DNA from: Edwardsiella tarda ATCC 15947 = NBRC 105688
Lineage (GTDB): Bacteria; Pseudomonadota; Gammaproteobacteria; Enterobacterales; Enterobacteriaceae
DNA length: 64,000 bases
NCBI RefSeq assembly: GCF_003113495.2
Contig: NZ_CP084506.1
Span: forward strand, 1,922,001-1,986,000
Direction of reading: 5' to 3'
Under the pieces are notes generated by a model, which was not told the origin of the DNA, made no database searches, and worked only from the letters and a program-made list of their open reading frames with translations. The position numbers and the translations under genes were made by a program. Shown piece after piece: positions 8,901 to 18,924 of this stretch. Positions within the stretch are counted from its first letter, which is position 1, and each line of letters begins with the position of its first letter.

Positions 8901-10294
8901 CGTAATTTATCTCCCAATAAGAATTCCATCACACTGTCCATACGGATATGCGGCAACGGCGTATCGATGCTCATTCGTTGCGGACGGAACTGTTCGAAAC
9001 AGAAGCCCTGCTGCTGCCAGAATGCCGCCTGTGGTAAGCGTGCTGGCACCTCGCCCGGATAGACCGTCAATGGCGCGCCATCGCTCAGACGCTCGCCGCG
9101 TAGCGCCGGGATGCTCTGCCCCTGATGCTGTACCATTCCGCTCTGGGTCGCCTGGATCGCCGCGATACCGGCACAATCCATCGCAATGCCCTCAAAGGCG
9201 GCGTTCTGCCAGGCGTCCTGCACCAACTGTTGCAACAGCGACACCAAGTTGGCGTGCTGATCGGCGGTGATGTGGTCGGCCTTGCTGGCGGCGAACATCA
9301 ACCGATCGATACAGGGTGAGAACAGACGGCGATAGAGGGTACGCTTACCGTAATGGAAACTCTGCATCAGCTGGTTCAGCGCCAGGCGCATATCGTTGAA
9401 CGCCTGCGGCCCACTATTCAGCGGTTGCAGGCAATCCACCAGCACGATCTGACGATCGAAGCGCGCAAAGTGCTGGCGGTAGAATCCCTTGACCACCTCG
9501 CGGCAATAGTAATCGTAGCGCTGACGCAGCATGCCGAGGTTACTGTGACGATCGGCGCGAGCCAGACGCGACTCATTGGCCTCATCCAGCGCTGGCCAAG
9601 GAAAGAATTGCAGCGCAGGCGCCCCCGCCATATCGCCCGGCAGCACGAAGCGTCCCGGCTGAATAAAGTGCAGCCCCTGTTGCTTACACTGCACCAGGTA
9701 ATCGGTATAGGCCTGGGCGATGGCCGCCAATTGGCGTTCGTCGGCGGGCGCATGGGGATCACAGGCGGCGCACAGGCGCAGGAACGGCTCGGCCAGCGTA
9801 CGACGATCCCCCTGCAATAGGCCGTTCATTTGGCGCGACCAATGCAGATAGTCCTGATCGAGCATCGGCAGGTCGAGCAACCACTCCCCTGGATAATCCA
9901 CGATCTCCAGATAGAGCGTCGAGGTCTCCTTGAAGTGGCGCAGCAGCGAGTCGCGACTACGGTAACGCAGTGCCAGACGGATCTCGCTGACCCCACGCGT
10001 CGGCGTCGGCCAGTCGGGCGGATCGCCGTAAAGCTGCGCCATCCCCTCATCATAGGTAAAGCGGGCCACCCCCAACTCACGCTGAGGAACTCGCTTCACG
10101 CCCAAGATACGCTCCTCGCGCTGGGCGGAAAATAGCGGCAGGCGAGCACCGCTATGCACATGTAGCAACTGGTTCACCAACGAGGTGATGAACGCCGTCT
10201 TACCGCTGCGACTCAGCCCGGTCACCGCCAAGCAAAGGTGGCGATCCAGGCCGCGATTAACCAACGCGTTTAGATCATGTTGTAGCCTTTTCAT
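8897..10294 (-). CDS. ycjX: YcjX, P-loop NTPase of the Psp cluster (DUF463)
   Basis: A 465-residue cytoplasmic P-loop protein with Walker A GLSRSGKT (26-33), followed by the family-typical [14 protein letters not shown] and [18 protein letters not shown]. The start is the ATG at 10294: it gives the exact E. coli length, and AAGGAGA lies 4-5 bases before it, whereas the ATG at 10309 has that Shine-Dalgarno sequence inside the gene. It overlaps the end of pspD by 20 bases, consistent with translational coupling. It is a dynamin/GTPase-like member of the Psp membrane-stress response; its exact role is unknown. Confidence 0.94.
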   Translation of the reverse strand: MKRLQHDLNALVNRGLDRHLCLAVTGLSRSGKTAFITSLVNQLLHVHSGARLPLFSAQREERILGVKRVPQRELGVARFTYDEGMAQLYGDPPDWPTPTRGVSEIRLALRYRSRDSLLRHFKETSTLYLEIVDYPGEWLLDLPMLDQDYLHWSRQMNGLLQGDRRTLAEPFLRLCAACDPHAPADERQLAAIAQAYTDYLVQCKQQGLHFIQPGRFVLPGDMAGAPALQFFPWPALDEANESRLARADRHSNLGMLRQRYDYYCREVVKGFYRQHFARFDRQIVLVDCLQPLNSGPQAFNDMRLALNQLMQSFHYGKRTLYRRLFSPCIDRLMFAASKADHITADQHANLVSLLQQLVQDAWQNAAFEGIAMDCAGIAAIQATQSGMVQHQGQSIPALRGERLSDGAPLTVYPGEVPARLPQAAFWQQQGFCFEQFRPQRMSIDTPLPHIRMDSVMEFLLGDKLR

Positions 10295-10559
10295 GCTTCT
10301 CCTTGCCACGACTTACGGGCGGATTCACCGCAGCGGCGGGCTGAAAATAACGCGCTGTCGCATAGCGTACACCACGGCGCACCCCCGGCTCCAACAACCA
10401 CAATAGGATCAGACGCAGAGGTCGCCAGGCGATATAACGTGCCAGTCCGGCGGCCAGCCCCGCCGGGGCGGCGCACAACAGCAACAGGCCTCCCAGACGC
10501 AATGCGCCGCTAACACGGCGACGCCAGAAGGTCTGGGCGGGACGGTTGATCGGCTTCAT
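10275..10559 (-). CDS. pspD: Phage shock protein PspD
   Basis: A 94-residue small membrane-associated protein. One hydrophobic stretch (about 22-44: LGGLLLLCAAPAGLAAGLAR) precedes the conserved WRPLRLILLWLLEPGVRRG, which matches E. coli PspD (RRPLKMLLAVALEP). It is longer than the 73-residue E. coli protein because of a C-terminal extension that overlaps the ycjX start. It is fourth in pspABCD. Function in the stress response is poorly defined. Confidence 0.85.
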   Translation of the reverse strand: MKPINRPAQTFWRRRVSGALRLGGLLLLCAAPAGLAAGLARYIAWRPLRLILLWLLEPGVRRGVRYATARYFQPAAAVNPPVSRGKEKHEKATT

Positions 10560-10586
10560 CCATTTTACTCCCGCGCTTTCGCCGCC

Positions 10587-10940
10587 TTATAGCTGGCGAA
10601 AGCGACGATTCAAACTAAAGGCCGGCGATGTCACGTAACGCTCCAGACGACGCAGGCGTTGCTCGCATTGCTCCAGCTCCCCCGCGGTGCGCGCCAATTG
10701 ATCACGCGCCCGTGGAGCCGCGGGCGGCCGCTCCCCCTCGGCCACCGGCAAGGTCACCGCCAGGATCCCATAGGCCAGTAGGGTGAAGATAAACAGACCG
10801 CAAAATACCGATAACACCGCCATCGCACGCACCAGCGTCACCGGTACGGAGAAGTAGTCGGCGATCCCGGCGCACACCCCCTTGATCATGCCGCGTTGCG
10901 GCAGACGGTACAGACGATGCTCAGGCAACGATGGGCTCAT
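10587..10940 (-). CDS. pspC: Phage shock protein PspC
   Basis: A 117-residue inner membrane sensor-effector. The PspC domain begins with LYRLPQRGMIKGVCAGIADY, then a transmembrane helix at about 42-65; the soluble C-terminal part ends FSLNRRFRQL. With PspB it senses inner-membrane stress and draws PspA away from PspF. Its ATG overlaps the pspB stop codon by one base (TGATG arrangement), indicating coupled translation. Confidence 0.96.
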   Translation of the reverse strand: MSPSLPEHRLYRLPQRGMIKGVCAGIADYFSVPVTLVRAMAVLSVFCGLFIFTLLAYGILAVTLPVAEGERPPAAPRARDQLARTAGELEQCEQRLRRLERYVTSPAFSLNRRFRQL

Positions 10941-11167
10941 CAGGCGTCCCTCCAGTTGGGATGCTCGGCATCCAGGATCGCCTCCAGGGCGCTGATGCGC
11001 TGACGCATCCGTTGCGCCTCATCGCTCAATTGTGCCAGACGCTGTTGTTCCTGCGCCTGCAGGACGCTATCGCTACGCTGACGATTGCCGTAGTGCAGCC
11101 ACAGCCAGATCGGCAGGACAAACAGCACAAACAGCGTCAGAGGAATGGCCAGAAACAGATAGCCCAT
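10940..11167 (-). CDS. pspB: Phage shock protein PspB
   Basis: A 75-residue protein with a single N-terminal membrane helix (IPLTLFVLFVLPIWLWLHY) followed by a basic/acidic heptad segment (LQAQEQQRLAQLSDEAQRMR), the classic PspB layout. It cooperates with PspC in signal reception. Second gene of the operon, 47 bases after pspA. Confidence 0.96.
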   Translation of the reverse strand: MGYLFLAIPLTLFVLFVLPIWLWLHYGNRQRSDSVLQAQEQQRLAQLSDEAQRMRQRISALEAILDAEHPNWRDA

Positions 11168-11214
11168 ATACGCTCCTTGGGTGGATTAGTGAACGCGCAC
11201 GTTGGCTGGCGCAC

Positions 11215-11880
11215 TTATTCGCCGCGTTGCAGGCGTGCCTTCATCTCGGCTAACTGGCGACTGATCTCGTCGTCGGCCTTCAGCTCGGCAAACTCCTGCT
11301 CCAGGCTCTTCTTTTTACCCAGCGCGACGCTCTCCGCTTCGGCCTCCATGTGGTCGATGCGGCGTTCAAACTGTTCGAAGCGCGCCATCGCCTCATCCAG
11401 CTTGCCGCTATCCAGCTGGCGACGCACCTCGCGCGAGGAGGCCGCCGCCTGTTGGCGTAACGTTAACGCCTGCTGGCGTGCGCGCGTCTCCGTTAGTTTA
11501 CTCTCTAGCTCGCTGATTTCACGCTTCATTCGCTCCAGCGTCTCATCCACGCTCTCCACCTCATGCTGCAGGCTGACCAGCAGATCGGCGACCCGTTGCT
11601 TCTCGATCAAGGCCGCGCGCGCCAGATCGTCTTTCTCCTTGCGCAGGGCCAGCTCGGCCTTCTCCTGCCACTCTTGGCACTGTTGCGTCGCTTGCTCGAT
11701 GCGGCGTAGCAGCTGCTTCTTCTCCGCGAGCGCCCGGGCGGAGGTAGAACGCACCTCTACCAGCGTATCCTCCATCTCTTGGATCATCAGCCGTACTAGC
11801 TTCTGCGGATCTTCCGCTTTATCCAACAGCGTATTGATGTTGGCGTTTACGATATCGGCAAAACGAGAAAAAATACCCAT
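11215..11880 (-). CDS. pspA: Phage shock protein PspA (ESCRT-III family)
   Basis: A 221-residue peripheral membrane protein, almost wholly coiled coil. The N-terminal amphipathic helix [20 protein letters not shown] and [20 protein letters not shown] are conserved. PspA has two roles: it binds and inhibits the PspF ATPase, and under stress it forms oligomers that stabilise the inner membrane. Start at 11880 is preferred over an in-frame extension to 11919 because it gives the E. coli N-terminus. Transcription is expected from the sigma-54 promoter at 11947-11962. Confidence 0.97.
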   Translation of the reverse strand: MGIFSRFADIVNANINTLLDKAEDPQKLVRLMIQEMEDTLVEVRSTSARALAEKKQLLRRIEQATQQCQEWQEKAELALRKEKDDLARAALIEKQRVADLLVSLQHEVESVDETLERMKREISELESKLTETRARQQALTLRQQAAASSREVRRQLDSGKLDEAMARFEQFERRIDHMEAEAESVALGKKKSLEQEFAELKADDEISRQLAEMKARLQRGE

Positions 11881-11946
11881 GATGTTGTCCTCTGTCAGTA
11901 TGACGCGTCTCGCGCACACGGCGGGTGCCGTCGTAGCCTAATCTAT

Positions 11947-11962
11947 TCAAATGGCGTGCCAA
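11947..11962 (-). promoter_or_regulatory. Sigma-54 promoter of pspA
   Basis: On the minus strand TTGGCACG-CCAT-TTGA gives a perfect -24 element (TGGCACG) and a near-consensus -12 element with the right spacing. The E. coli pspA promoter has the same TTGGCACG core. Activated by PspF, encoded divergently. The AT-rich 11965-12010 upstream is where IHF and PspF enhancer sites would be expected. Confidence 0.85.
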
Positions 11963-12088
11963 CTGTGAAAAACAAATAAATAATATTGAAAATCAAAAAG
12001 ATAAAACAATCACCTCGCTCAGCGTTGCACCAGAAGAGATGATGAGTTTAACTAATAGATAGTGAAAATAACCAATGTTAGGTGGATC

Positions 12089-13129
12089 ATGGCGCTACAC
12101 GACACCCTATTGGGCGGGGATAATGCCTTTCTTGAGGTGCTGGAACAGACCTCTCGTCTCGCCCAATTGAACAAGCCGCTGTTAATCCTGGGCGAGCGCG
12201 GTACCGGCAAGGAGTTGATCGCCCAACGCCTGCATTACCTCTCTCCGCGTTGGCAAGGGCCATTTATCTCCCTCAACTGCGCCGCGCTCAACGAGAGCCT
12301 GCTGGATTCGGAGTTATTCGGCCATGAGGCCGGGGCCTTTACCGGGGCGCAACGCCGCCATCTAGGGCGCTTCGAGCGGGCTGACGGCGGTACCCTGTTT
12401 CTCGACGAACTGGCCACAGCGCCGATGCTGATCCAAGAGAAGTTGTTACGCGTCATCGAATATGGCCAACTAGAACGCGTCGGTGGCAGCCAGTCGCTGC
12501 AGGTCGATGTGCGCCTGGTCTGCGCGACCAATGCCGATCTGCCTGCGTTGGCCGCCGCGGGGCGTTTCCGGGCCGATCTGCTCGACCGTCTGGCCTTCGA
12601 GGTCATCGCGCTACCGCCGCTACGTCAACGCCAGGCGGATATCCTGCCGCTGGCCGAGCACTTCGCCATGCAGATGTGCCGCGAACTGGGGCGTCCCTTG
12701 TTCGCCGGCTTTAGCGCGCAGGCGCAACGCACCTTGCTCGACTACGCCTGGCCGGGCAACATCCGTGAGTTGAAAAATGTGGTGGAGCGCTCGGTCTTTC
12801 GCCACGGCGACGCTGGTGCACCGTTACACCAGATCGTGTTGAACCCCTTCCCTCATCGCCCCCCTCTCGATCCGCCCGCGATGGCGAACAGGCTACCTCC
12901 GTTGCCCCTCGATCTGCGCGCTTGGCAAAATCAGCAGGAGCAAGCCTTGACCCAGGCGGCGTTGCAGCAGGCATGCTTCCAGCAACGACGCGCCGCCGAT
13001 CTACTCGGCATCACCTACCATCAGCTACGCGCCATCATGAAAAAACATGCTATCAGCGCGACAACGGAGCGGGAGGAGCCCGCGATCATGGACGATGACG
13101 AAAGGGGAATAGCTGGGGAGAGTCGCTAA
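12089..13129 (+). CDS. pspF: PspF, sigma-54 enhancer-binding activator of psp
   Basis: A 346-residue AAA+ activator lacking a receiver domain, as usual for PspF. Walker A is GERGTGKE (35-42), the sigma-54 loop GAFTGA is intact (82-87), Walker B lies in LFLDELATAP, and a Fis-type HTH (RRAADLLGITYHQLRAIMKK) closes the protein. Start 12089 (AGGTGG upstream) gives the E. coli-like N-terminus. The protein continues about 17 residues past the usual end. The stop codon TAA is shared with the A-tract that encodes the U-tail of RyhB on the other strand. Confidence 0.96.
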   Translation: MALHDTLLGGDNAFLEVLEQTSRLAQLNKPLLILGERGTGKELIAQRLHYLSPRWQGPFISLNCAALNESLLDSELFGHEAGAFTGAQRRHLGRFERADGGTLFLDELATAPMLIQEKLLRVIEYGQLERVGGSQSLQVDVRLVCATNADLPALAAAGRFRADLLDRLAFEVIALPPLRQRQADILPLAEHFAMQMCRELGRPLFAGFSAQAQRTLLDYAWPGNIRELKNVVERSVFRHGDAGAPLHQIVLNPFPHRPPLDPPAMANRLPPLPLDLRAWQNQQEQALTQAALQQACFQQRRAADLLGITYHQLRAIMKKHAISATTEREEPAIMDDDERGIAGESR

Positions 13130-13230
13130 AAAAAAAGCCAGCACCCGCGCTGGCATTAAAATGAAACTGTAAGCAATGTGAGCAATGTCGTGCCCCTCAC
13201 CCTCTCCGAGTCGCGAGAGGGTGAGACAGC
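13128..13230 (-). ncRNA. ryhB: RyhB iron-regulated small RNA
   Basis: On the minus strand the sequence contains GCACGACATTGCTCACATTG, identical to the E. coli RyhB pairing core, followed by CTTACAGT (E. coli CTTCCAGT) and a 3' hairpin GCCAGCGCGGGTGCTGGC with nine T, closely matching the E. coli RyhB terminator. RyhB is an Hfq-dependent sRNA that represses mRNAs of iron-using proteins when iron is scarce. The 5' part differs from E. coli and forms a hairpin with ACCCTCTC/GAGAGGGT. A promoter and Fur box lie directly upstream. The 5' end is estimated from the -10 element. It is convergent with pspF and touches its stop codon. Confidence 0.93.
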
Positions 13231-13236
13231 CAATAA

Positions 13237-13270
13237 ATGATAATGCGTATCACTACCGTTTGTAAAGCAT
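13237..13270 (-). promoter_or_regulatory. ryhB promoter with Fur box
   Basis: Minus strand TTTACA (-35) and TATCAT (-10) are 18 bases apart. Overlapping it, GATAATGCGTATCACTACC at 13239-13257 matches the 19-base Fur consensus at 14 positions, consistent with iron-dependent repression. Confidence 0.75.
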
Positions 13271-13504
13271 TTTTCTACCTCATCTATTAGCCGGAGATCG
13301 ACGCGGTAATTGCCTAATCGTACAGCAAATAATCTCGCTGAATCGCCACAGCGATTGGGCCGGCTGGCAATGTACGTTACACTAGGCTATTCGTTCAAGG
13401 GAGCGCCACTATCCGGCGTGACGGTCAACGGCGACGCGGCGCTCTGCGTCGACGGTTCGCGCGTCGCCGGCCTAGAACACAGCCCATAACCTGTTGAAGC
13501 CATT
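13271..13504. other. Region between ryhB and sapA
   Basis: No gene is evident. Bases 13428-13447 hold an inverted repeat (CGACGC, 8-base loop, GCGTCG) in what is probably the sapA leader. Confidence 0.4.
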
Positions 13505-15199
13505 ATGCGTGCTTGGAAAAACTTGCTGATCCCGCTGCTGTGTCTGTCGGCAGCGGCCATGGCGACCGAGAAGACGGCCGCCCCGCAACCCGCTGTGCCG
13601 GATATCCGCCAGAGCGGGTTCATCTATTGCGTTAACGGTATCGTGAGTACGTTTAACCCACAGTTAGTGAGTAGTGGCGTGACGGTCGATACCCTCGCCG
13701 CCCAGCTGTATGACCGGCTGTTGGACGTCGATCCCTATACTTATCGCCTGATCCCGGAGCTGGCGCAGAGTTGGGAAGTGCTCGACGGCGGTGCCACCTA
13801 TATTCTGCATCTGCGGCGTGATGTCCCGTTCCAGAAAACACCCTGGTTCACGCCGACACGCAACATGAATGCCGATGACGTACTGTTTAGCTTCGAACGC
13901 ATGTTCGACGCCCAACATCCTTACCACGACGTCAATGGCGGCCACTACCCCTATTTCGACAGTCTCCAGTTTAGTAATGCGGTACAGAGCATGCGCAAGC
14001 TGGACAACTACACGGTCGAAATCCGCCTGAAGCAGCCCGACGCCTCCTTCCTTTGGCATCTGGCAACCCACTACGCGCCGATCCTGTCGGCACAATACGC
14101 CGACCAGTTGACGCAACGCGGCCAGCAGGCGCAGATCGATCGCCTGCCCGTCGGTACCGGCCCTTTCATACGCGGCGAGTATCGCGCCGGGCAATTCATT
14201 CGCCTACTGCGTAATCCCACCTACTGGAAAGGCACGCCCCGCATGAAGCAGGTGGTGATCGATCTGGGTGCCGGCGGTACCGGGCGGATCTCCAAGCTAT
14301 TGACCGGCGAATGTGATGTCCTCGCCTACCCCGCCGCCAGCCAGTTGGGGATCTTACGCAACGACCCGCGTCTGCGCTTGACGCTGCGTCCAGGCATGAA
14401 CGTGGCCTACCTGGCTTTCAACACCCGTAAACCGCCGCTGAATAACGAAAACGTGCGGCGCGCCATCGCCTACTCGATCAATAATCAGCGCTTGATGCAA
14501 TCCATCTATTACGGGACGGCGGAGACCGCCGCCTCCCTGCTGCCGCGCGCCTCCTGGGCCTATGATAACGATGCTCGCGTCACCGATTATGATCCCGAGA
14601 AGGCGCGCGCGATGCTCAAGGCCGCCGGGATCAGCAACCTCCGCCTACAGCTATGGGTACCGACCGCCTCGCAGGCCTATAACCCCAGCCCGCTGAAGAC
14701 CGCTGAACTGATCCAGGCCGATCTGGCCCAGGTTGGGATCAAGGTGAGCATCATCCCGGTAGAGGGGCGCTTTCAAGAGGCGCGCCTGAGCGACATGAGT
14801 CACGACATGACCCTCACCGGTTGGGCGACGGACAGTAATGATCCCGACAGTTTCTTCCGCCCCCTGTTAAGCTGCGCGGCCATTCAGTCACAGACTAACC
14901 TGGCACACTGGTGCGATCCGGCGTTTGATGCCTTGTTGCACCGCGCGTTGCAGGCGCAGCAGCTCGCCCAACGCATCGATGACTATCAGGCGGCACAGAA
15001 GATCCTGGAGCAGCAACTCCCGATCCTGCCCTTGGCCTCTTCGCTTCGTCTGCAAGCCTATCGCTACGATATCAAGGGACTGGTGCTCAGCCCGTTCGGT
15101 AATGCCTCCTTCGCCGGGGTATACCGTGAGGCGGCACCGGCTCCGACCCCGCCGCTGACGCGACCGGCACCGGCGGTCTCGGCCAAGGAGACGCCATGA
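13505..15199 (+). CDS. sapA: SapA, periplasmic peptide-binding protein
   Basis: A 564-residue SBP_bac_5 protein. Signal peptide about residues 1-20; mature start includes [13 protein letters not shown]. Segments such as [36 protein letters not shown] and [14 protein letters not shown] match E. coli SapA. In Salmonella and Haemophilus, SapA binds antimicrobial peptides (and haem) for uptake and destruction, giving peptide resistance. The Pro/Ala-rich C-terminal tail is somewhat longer than in E. coli. First gene of sapABCDF; its stop overlaps the sapB start by 4 bases (ATGA). Confidence 0.96.
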   Translation: MRAWKNLLIPLLCLSAAAMATEKTAAPQPAVPDIRQSGFIYCVNGIVSTFNPQLVSSGVTVDTLAAQLYDRLLDVDPYTYRLIPELAQSWEVLDGGATYILHLRRDVPFQKTPWFTPTRNMNADDVLFSFERMFDAQHPYHDVNGGHYPYFDSLQFSNAVQSMRKLDNYTVEIRLKQPDASFLWHLATHYAPILSAQYADQLTQRGQQAQIDRLPVGTGPFIRGEYRAGQFIRLLRNPTYWKGTPRMKQVVIDLGAGGTGRISKLLTGECDVLAYPAASQLGILRNDPRLRLTLRPGMNVAYLAFNTRKPPLNNENVRRAIAYSINNQRLMQSIYYGTAETAASLLPRASWAYDNDARVTDYDPEKARAMLKAAGISNLRLQLWVPTASQAYNPSPLKTAELIQADLAQVGIKVSIIPVEGRFQEARLSDMSHDMTLTGWATDSNDPDSFFRPLLSCAAIQSQTNLAHWCDPAFDALLHRALQAQQLAQRIDDYQAAQKILEQQLPILPLASSLRLQAYRYDIKGLVLSPFGNASFAGVYREAAPAPTPPLTRPAPAVSAKETP

Positions 15200-16161
15200 T
15201 TATCTTTACGTTACGGCGCCTGTTGCTGCTGCTGGTCACTCTGTTTTTCCTGACCCTGGTCGGTTTCAGCCTGCTTTACTTCACGCCGCATGCGCCGCTC
15301 TCTGGCGCCTCGCTCAGCGACGCCTACCGCTTCTATCTCCATAGCCTATTGGAGGGCGACTTCGGCGTCTCCAGCATCAACGGCCAGGCCATCGTCAGTC
15401 AGTTGCGCGAGGTGGTTCCCGCCACCCTGGAGCTGTGTATCCTCGGTTTCCTGCTGGCGCTGTTCTGCGGTATCCCCATGGGCATCGCCGCCGGCATGAT
15501 GCGCGGACGCTGGCCCGACGGCGCCATTACCACCCTGGCCCTGCTCGGCTACTCCATGCCGGTGTTCTGGCTGGCGTTACTGATGATGCTGTTCTTCGCC
15601 CTGCATCTCGGCTGGCTACCGGTCTCCGGGCGCTACGACTTGCTATACCCCGTCCCCAATATCACCGGCTTCGCCCTGCTGGATGCCTGGCTCTCAGACT
15701 CACCTTATCGTCAGCAGATGCTGTTAAGCGTCCTGCGTCATCTGGTGCTGCCGGTCAGCGTATTGGCATTAGTGCCGATGACCGAGGTGATCCGCCTGAT
15801 TCGCATCAGCACCGACAACGTCGTGGGGCAAAACTATATCAAGGCGGCGGCCACCCGGGGCCTGTCACGCCTGACCATTATCCGCCGCCACGTGCTGCAT
15901 AACGCCCTGCCGCCGATCATCCCGCAATTGGGGCTGCAATTCTCCACCATGTTGACCCTGGCGATGATCACCGAGGTGGTGTTTAACTGGCCGGGATTGG
16001 GGCGCTGGCTGATCGCCGCCATTCGCCAGCAAGATTTCGCCGCCATCTCGGCCGGGGTGATGGTGATCGGCTCGTTGGTCCTGGTGGTCAACGTGCTGTG
16101 CGATATCATTGGCGCCATGACCAGCCCGCTGAAACATAAGGAATGGTATGCAGTTCGATAA
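15196..16161 (+). CDS. sapB: SapB, ABC transporter permease
   Basis: A 321-residue inner membrane permease of the OppB/DppB type with about six hydrophobic helices. The binding-protein-dependent (EAA) loop is [21 protein letters not shown]. Forms the membrane channel with SapC. The start overlaps sapA and the end overlaps sapC by 14 bases, so translation is coupled. Confidence 0.95.
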   Translation: MIIFTLRRLLLLLVTLFFLTLVGFSLLYFTPHAPLSGASLSDAYRFYLHSLLEGDFGVSSINGQAIVSQLREVVPATLELCILGFLLALFCGIPMGIAAGMMRGRWPDGAITTLALLGYSMPVFWLALLMMLFFALHLGWLPVSGRYDLLYPVPNITGFALLDAWLSDSPYRQQMLLSVLRHLVLPVSVLALVPMTEVIRLIRISTDNVVGQNYIKAAATRGLSRLTIIRRHVLHNALPPIIPQLGLQFSTMLTLAMITEVVFNWPGLGRWLIAAIRQQDFAAISAGVMVIGSLVLVVNVLCDIIGAMTSPLKHKEWYAVR

Positions 16162-17038
16162 CGTCTATCGCGAAAAGAAGGCCCCCAGCCCGCTGCGCCA
16201 GACCTGGTACCACTTTCACGCCGACTCGCTGGCCATGGTTGGCCTGTATGGCGTTATCGCCCTATTGCTGCTGTGTGCCTTCGGTCGCCTGTTGGCTCCC
16301 TACGGCCTGGATCAACAATTTCTCGGCTATCAGTTGTTGCCTCCCTCCTGGTCGCGTTATGGCAACGTCTCGTTCTTCCTCGGTACGGACGACCTCGGGC
16401 GCGATCTGCTCAGCCGTCTGCTGTGCGGTGCGGCGCCAACCTTCGGTTCGGCGCTGGTGGTGACCATCGCCGCCAGCCTATGCGGGGTGGCTATCGGGGT
16501 ACTGGCCGGTATTACACACGGCCTACGCTCGGCGATTCTCAACCATATCCTCGACACCCTGTTGGCGATTCCGTCATTGCTATTGGCGATCATCGTGGTG
16601 GCCTTCCTCGGCCCACGCCTGGAGCACGCCATGTTGGCGGTATGGCTGGCGCTGCTGCCGCGTATCGTGCGCGCCGTCTATAGCGCGGTGCATGAGGAGC
16701 TAGAGAAAGAGTATGTTGTGGCGGCGCGACTCGATGGCGCCTCGACCTGGTTCATCCTCTGGGACGCCGTGATGCCGAACATCGCCGGGGTGCTGGTGTC
16801 GGAGTTTACGCGCGCCCTCTCCATGGCGATCATCGATATCGCCGCCCTCGGCTTTCTCGACCTCGGCGCCCAGTTGCCCTCGCCGGAATGGGGCGCCATG
16901 CTGGGCGATGCGCTGGAGTTGTTGTATGTGGCGCCCTGGACCGTGATGTTGCCGGGGGGCGCCATCATGCTCAGCGTGCTGTTAGTTAACCTGCTGGGCG
17001 ACGGCTTGCGTCGCGCTATCAATGCCGGGGTGAAATAA
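16148..17038 (+). CDS. sapC: SapC, ABC transporter permease
   Basis: A 296-residue OppC/DppC-type permease. It has an N-terminal cytoplasmic segment, a first helix at about 29-51, the conserved [18 protein letters not shown] and the EAA loop [20 protein letters not shown]. Its stop codon overlaps the sapD start by one base (TAATG). Confidence 0.95.
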   Translation: MQFDNVYREKKAPSPLRQTWYHFHADSLAMVGLYGVIALLLLCAFGRLLAPYGLDQQFLGYQLLPPSWSRYGNVSFFLGTDDLGRDLLSRLLCGAAPTFGSALVVTIAASLCGVAIGVLAGITHGLRSAILNHILDTLLAIPSLLLAIIVVAFLGPRLEHAMLAVWLALLPRIVRAVYSAVHEELEKEYVVAARLDGASTWFILWDAVMPNIAGVLVSEFTRALSMAIIDIAALGFLDLGAQLPSPEWGAMLGDALELLYVAPWTVMLPGGAIMLSVLLVNLLGDGLRRAINAGVK

Positions 17039-18030
17039 TGCCGTTACTCGATATCCGCAACCTGACGATTGAGTTCATGACACCCGAGGGGGCGGTCAAG
17101 GCCGTCGATCGGGTCAGTCTGACCCTGAGCGAAGGGGAAATCCGCGGACTGGTCGGTGAGTCCGGCTCTGGCAAAAGCCTGATCGCCAAGGCGATCTGCG
17201 GGATTACCAAGGATAACTGGAAAGTCACCGCCGATCGTATGCGCTTCGACGATATCGATCTACTGCGCCTGACGCCACGTCAACGGCGTAAGCTGGTCGG
17301 CCATAACGTGTCGATGATCTTCCAGGAGCCACAATCCTGTCTCGACCCCTCGGCGCGCATCGGCCGCCAACTGATCCAGGCGATTCCCGGCTGGACCTTT
17401 AAAGGGCGTTGGTGGCAACGCTTACGCTGGCGCCGCCGACGCGCCATCGAACTGTTGCACCGCGTCGGGATTAAGGATCACCGGGACGCCATGCGCAGCC
17501 TGCCCTATGAACTGACCGAGGGAGAGTGCCAGAAGGTGATGATCGCCATCGCCCTGGCCAACCAGCCACGCCTGCTGATCGCCGATGAGCCGACCAATGC
17601 CATGGAGCCGACCACTCAGGCGCAGATCTTCCGCCTGTTGGCGCGCATGAATCAGAATAACAACACCACCATTCTGCTGATCAGCCACGATCTACAGATG
17701 ATGAGCAAGTGGGCCGATCGCATCAACGTGATGTATTGCGGTCAGACGGTAGAGAGCGCGAGCTGCGAGGAGATCCTCAGCGCGCCGCACCATCCCTACA
17801 CCCAGGCGCTGATCCGAGCGATGCCCGACTTTGGCCGTGCGCTGCCGCCCAAGAGCCGCCTGAATACGCTGCCCGGTGCCATCCCCTCGCTGGAACACTT
17901 GCCGATCGGCTGTCGTCTGGGGCCACGCTGTCCTTACGCCCAGAAGAAGTGCATCGAAACCCCCACCCTGCGCACGGTGAAGGGGCATCAATTCGCCTGT
18001 CACTTCCCGCTCAACACGGAGGAGGCGTAA
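17038..18030 (+). CDS. sapD: SapD, ABC transporter ATPase
   Basis: A 330-residue ATPase with Walker A GESGSGKS and Walker [10 protein letters not shown]. The signature motif is LTEGE rather than LSGGQ, a departure also present in E. coli SapD and therefore a family trait. The C-terminal oligopeptide-transporter domain carries the cysteine pattern [13 protein letters not shown] and FACHFP, typical of Opp/Dpp ATPases. In E. coli SapD also supports Trk potassium uptake. Confidence 0.95.
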   Translation: MPLLDIRNLTIEFMTPEGAVKAVDRVSLTLSEGEIRGLVGESGSGKSLIAKAICGITKDNWKVTADRMRFDDIDLLRLTPRQRRKLVGHNVSMIFQEPQSCLDPSARIGRQLIQAIPGWTFKGRWWQRLRWRRRRAIELLHRVGIKDHRDAMRSLPYELTEGECQKVMIAIALANQPRLLIADEPTNAMEPTTQAQIFRLLARMNQNNNTTILLISHDLQMMSKWADRINVMYCGQTVESASCEEILSAPHHPYTQALIRAMPDFGRALPPKSRLNTLPGAIPSLEHLPIGCRLGPRCPYAQKKCIETPTLRTVKGHQFACHFPLNTEEA

Positions 18031-18845
18031 TGATGAAGACGTTATTAGAGGTGCATAACCTGGAAAAGACTTTCCGTTATCGTACCGGTTGGTTCCGGCG
18101 TCAGCTGGTCGAGGCGGTCAAACCGCTCAGCTTCACCCTGCGCGAAGGGCAAACGCTGGCCATCATCGGGGAGAACGGCTCCGGCAAGTCCACCCTGGCC
18201 AAGATGATCGCCGGGATGATCGAGCCGAGTGGTGGCACCATGCTGATCGATGATCATCCGTTAAACTACGGCGATTACCGCTACCGTAGTCAATGTATTC
18301 GCATGATCTTTCAAGACCCCGCCACCTCGCTGAACCCGCGTCAGCGTATCGGCCAAATCCTGGATGTGCCGCTCCGCCTCAATACCGATCTGGATGCGCC
18401 GGCACGCGAGGCACGGATCAACCAGACCCTACGTCAAGTGGGGCTGCGTAACGATCACGCCTACTACTATCCGCATATGCTGGCGGCCGGTCAGTTGCAA
18501 CGCATCGCCTTGGCGCGTGCGCTGATCCTGCAACCCAAGGTCATCGTCGCCGATGAGGCGCTAGCCTCGCTCGACATGTCGATGCGTTCGCAGATCATCA
18601 ACCTGATGCTGGAGTTACAACAGAAACATGGCATCGCCTATATCTACGTCACCCAGCACCTGGGCATGATGAAACATATCAGCGATCAGGTCTTGGTGAT
18701 GCAAGCCGGTGAGGTGGTCGAGCGCGGCAGCACCGCCGAAGTCCTCGCCGCCCCGCTGCACGATCTGACGAAGCGTCTGATCACCAGCCACTTCGGCGAG
18801 GCATTGACCGCCGATGCCTGGCGGCGCGATGGCGGGGGCTTTTAA
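18030..18845 (+). CDS. sapF: SapF, ABC transporter ATPase
   Basis: A 271-residue ATPase, second of the Sap pair. Walker A GENGSGKS, signature LAAGQLQR (E. coli LAPGQ), Walker B VIVADEALASLD. The start ATG overlaps the sapD stop by one base (TAATGATG); GGAGGAGGCG lies immediately upstream. A longer in-frame extension back to 17709 lies inside sapD and is a shadow. Last gene of the sap operon. Confidence 0.95.
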   Translation: MMKTLLEVHNLEKTFRYRTGWFRRQLVEAVKPLSFTLREGQTLAIIGENGSGKSTLAKMIAGMIEPSGGTMLIDDHPLNYGDYRYRSQCIRMIFQDPATSLNPRQRIGQILDVPLRLNTDLDAPAREARINQTLRQVGLRNDHAYYYPHMLAAGQLQRIALARALILQPKVIVADEALASLDMSMRSQIINLMLELQQKHGIAYIYVTQHLGMMKHISDQVLVMQAGEVVERGSTAEVLAAPLHDLTKRLITSHFGEALTADAWRRDGGGF

Positions 18846-18924
18846 CTCGCCCCCGCAAGCGGAAATAAAGCTAAAGCGCGAGCGCCGCCTAAGGCGCCGA
18901 TTGTTCCATTAGAGGTATCCTGTC

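Noticed and set aside
10931-11941. 336-codon plus-strand frame across pspB and pspA
   Set aside because: Ser/Arg-rich shadow of the psp genes, which have clear family matches.
17709-18029. N-terminal extension of sapF back into sapD
   Set aside because: The sapF start at 18030 has a Shine-Dalgarno sequence and the family N-terminus; the extension is the alternate frame of sapD.
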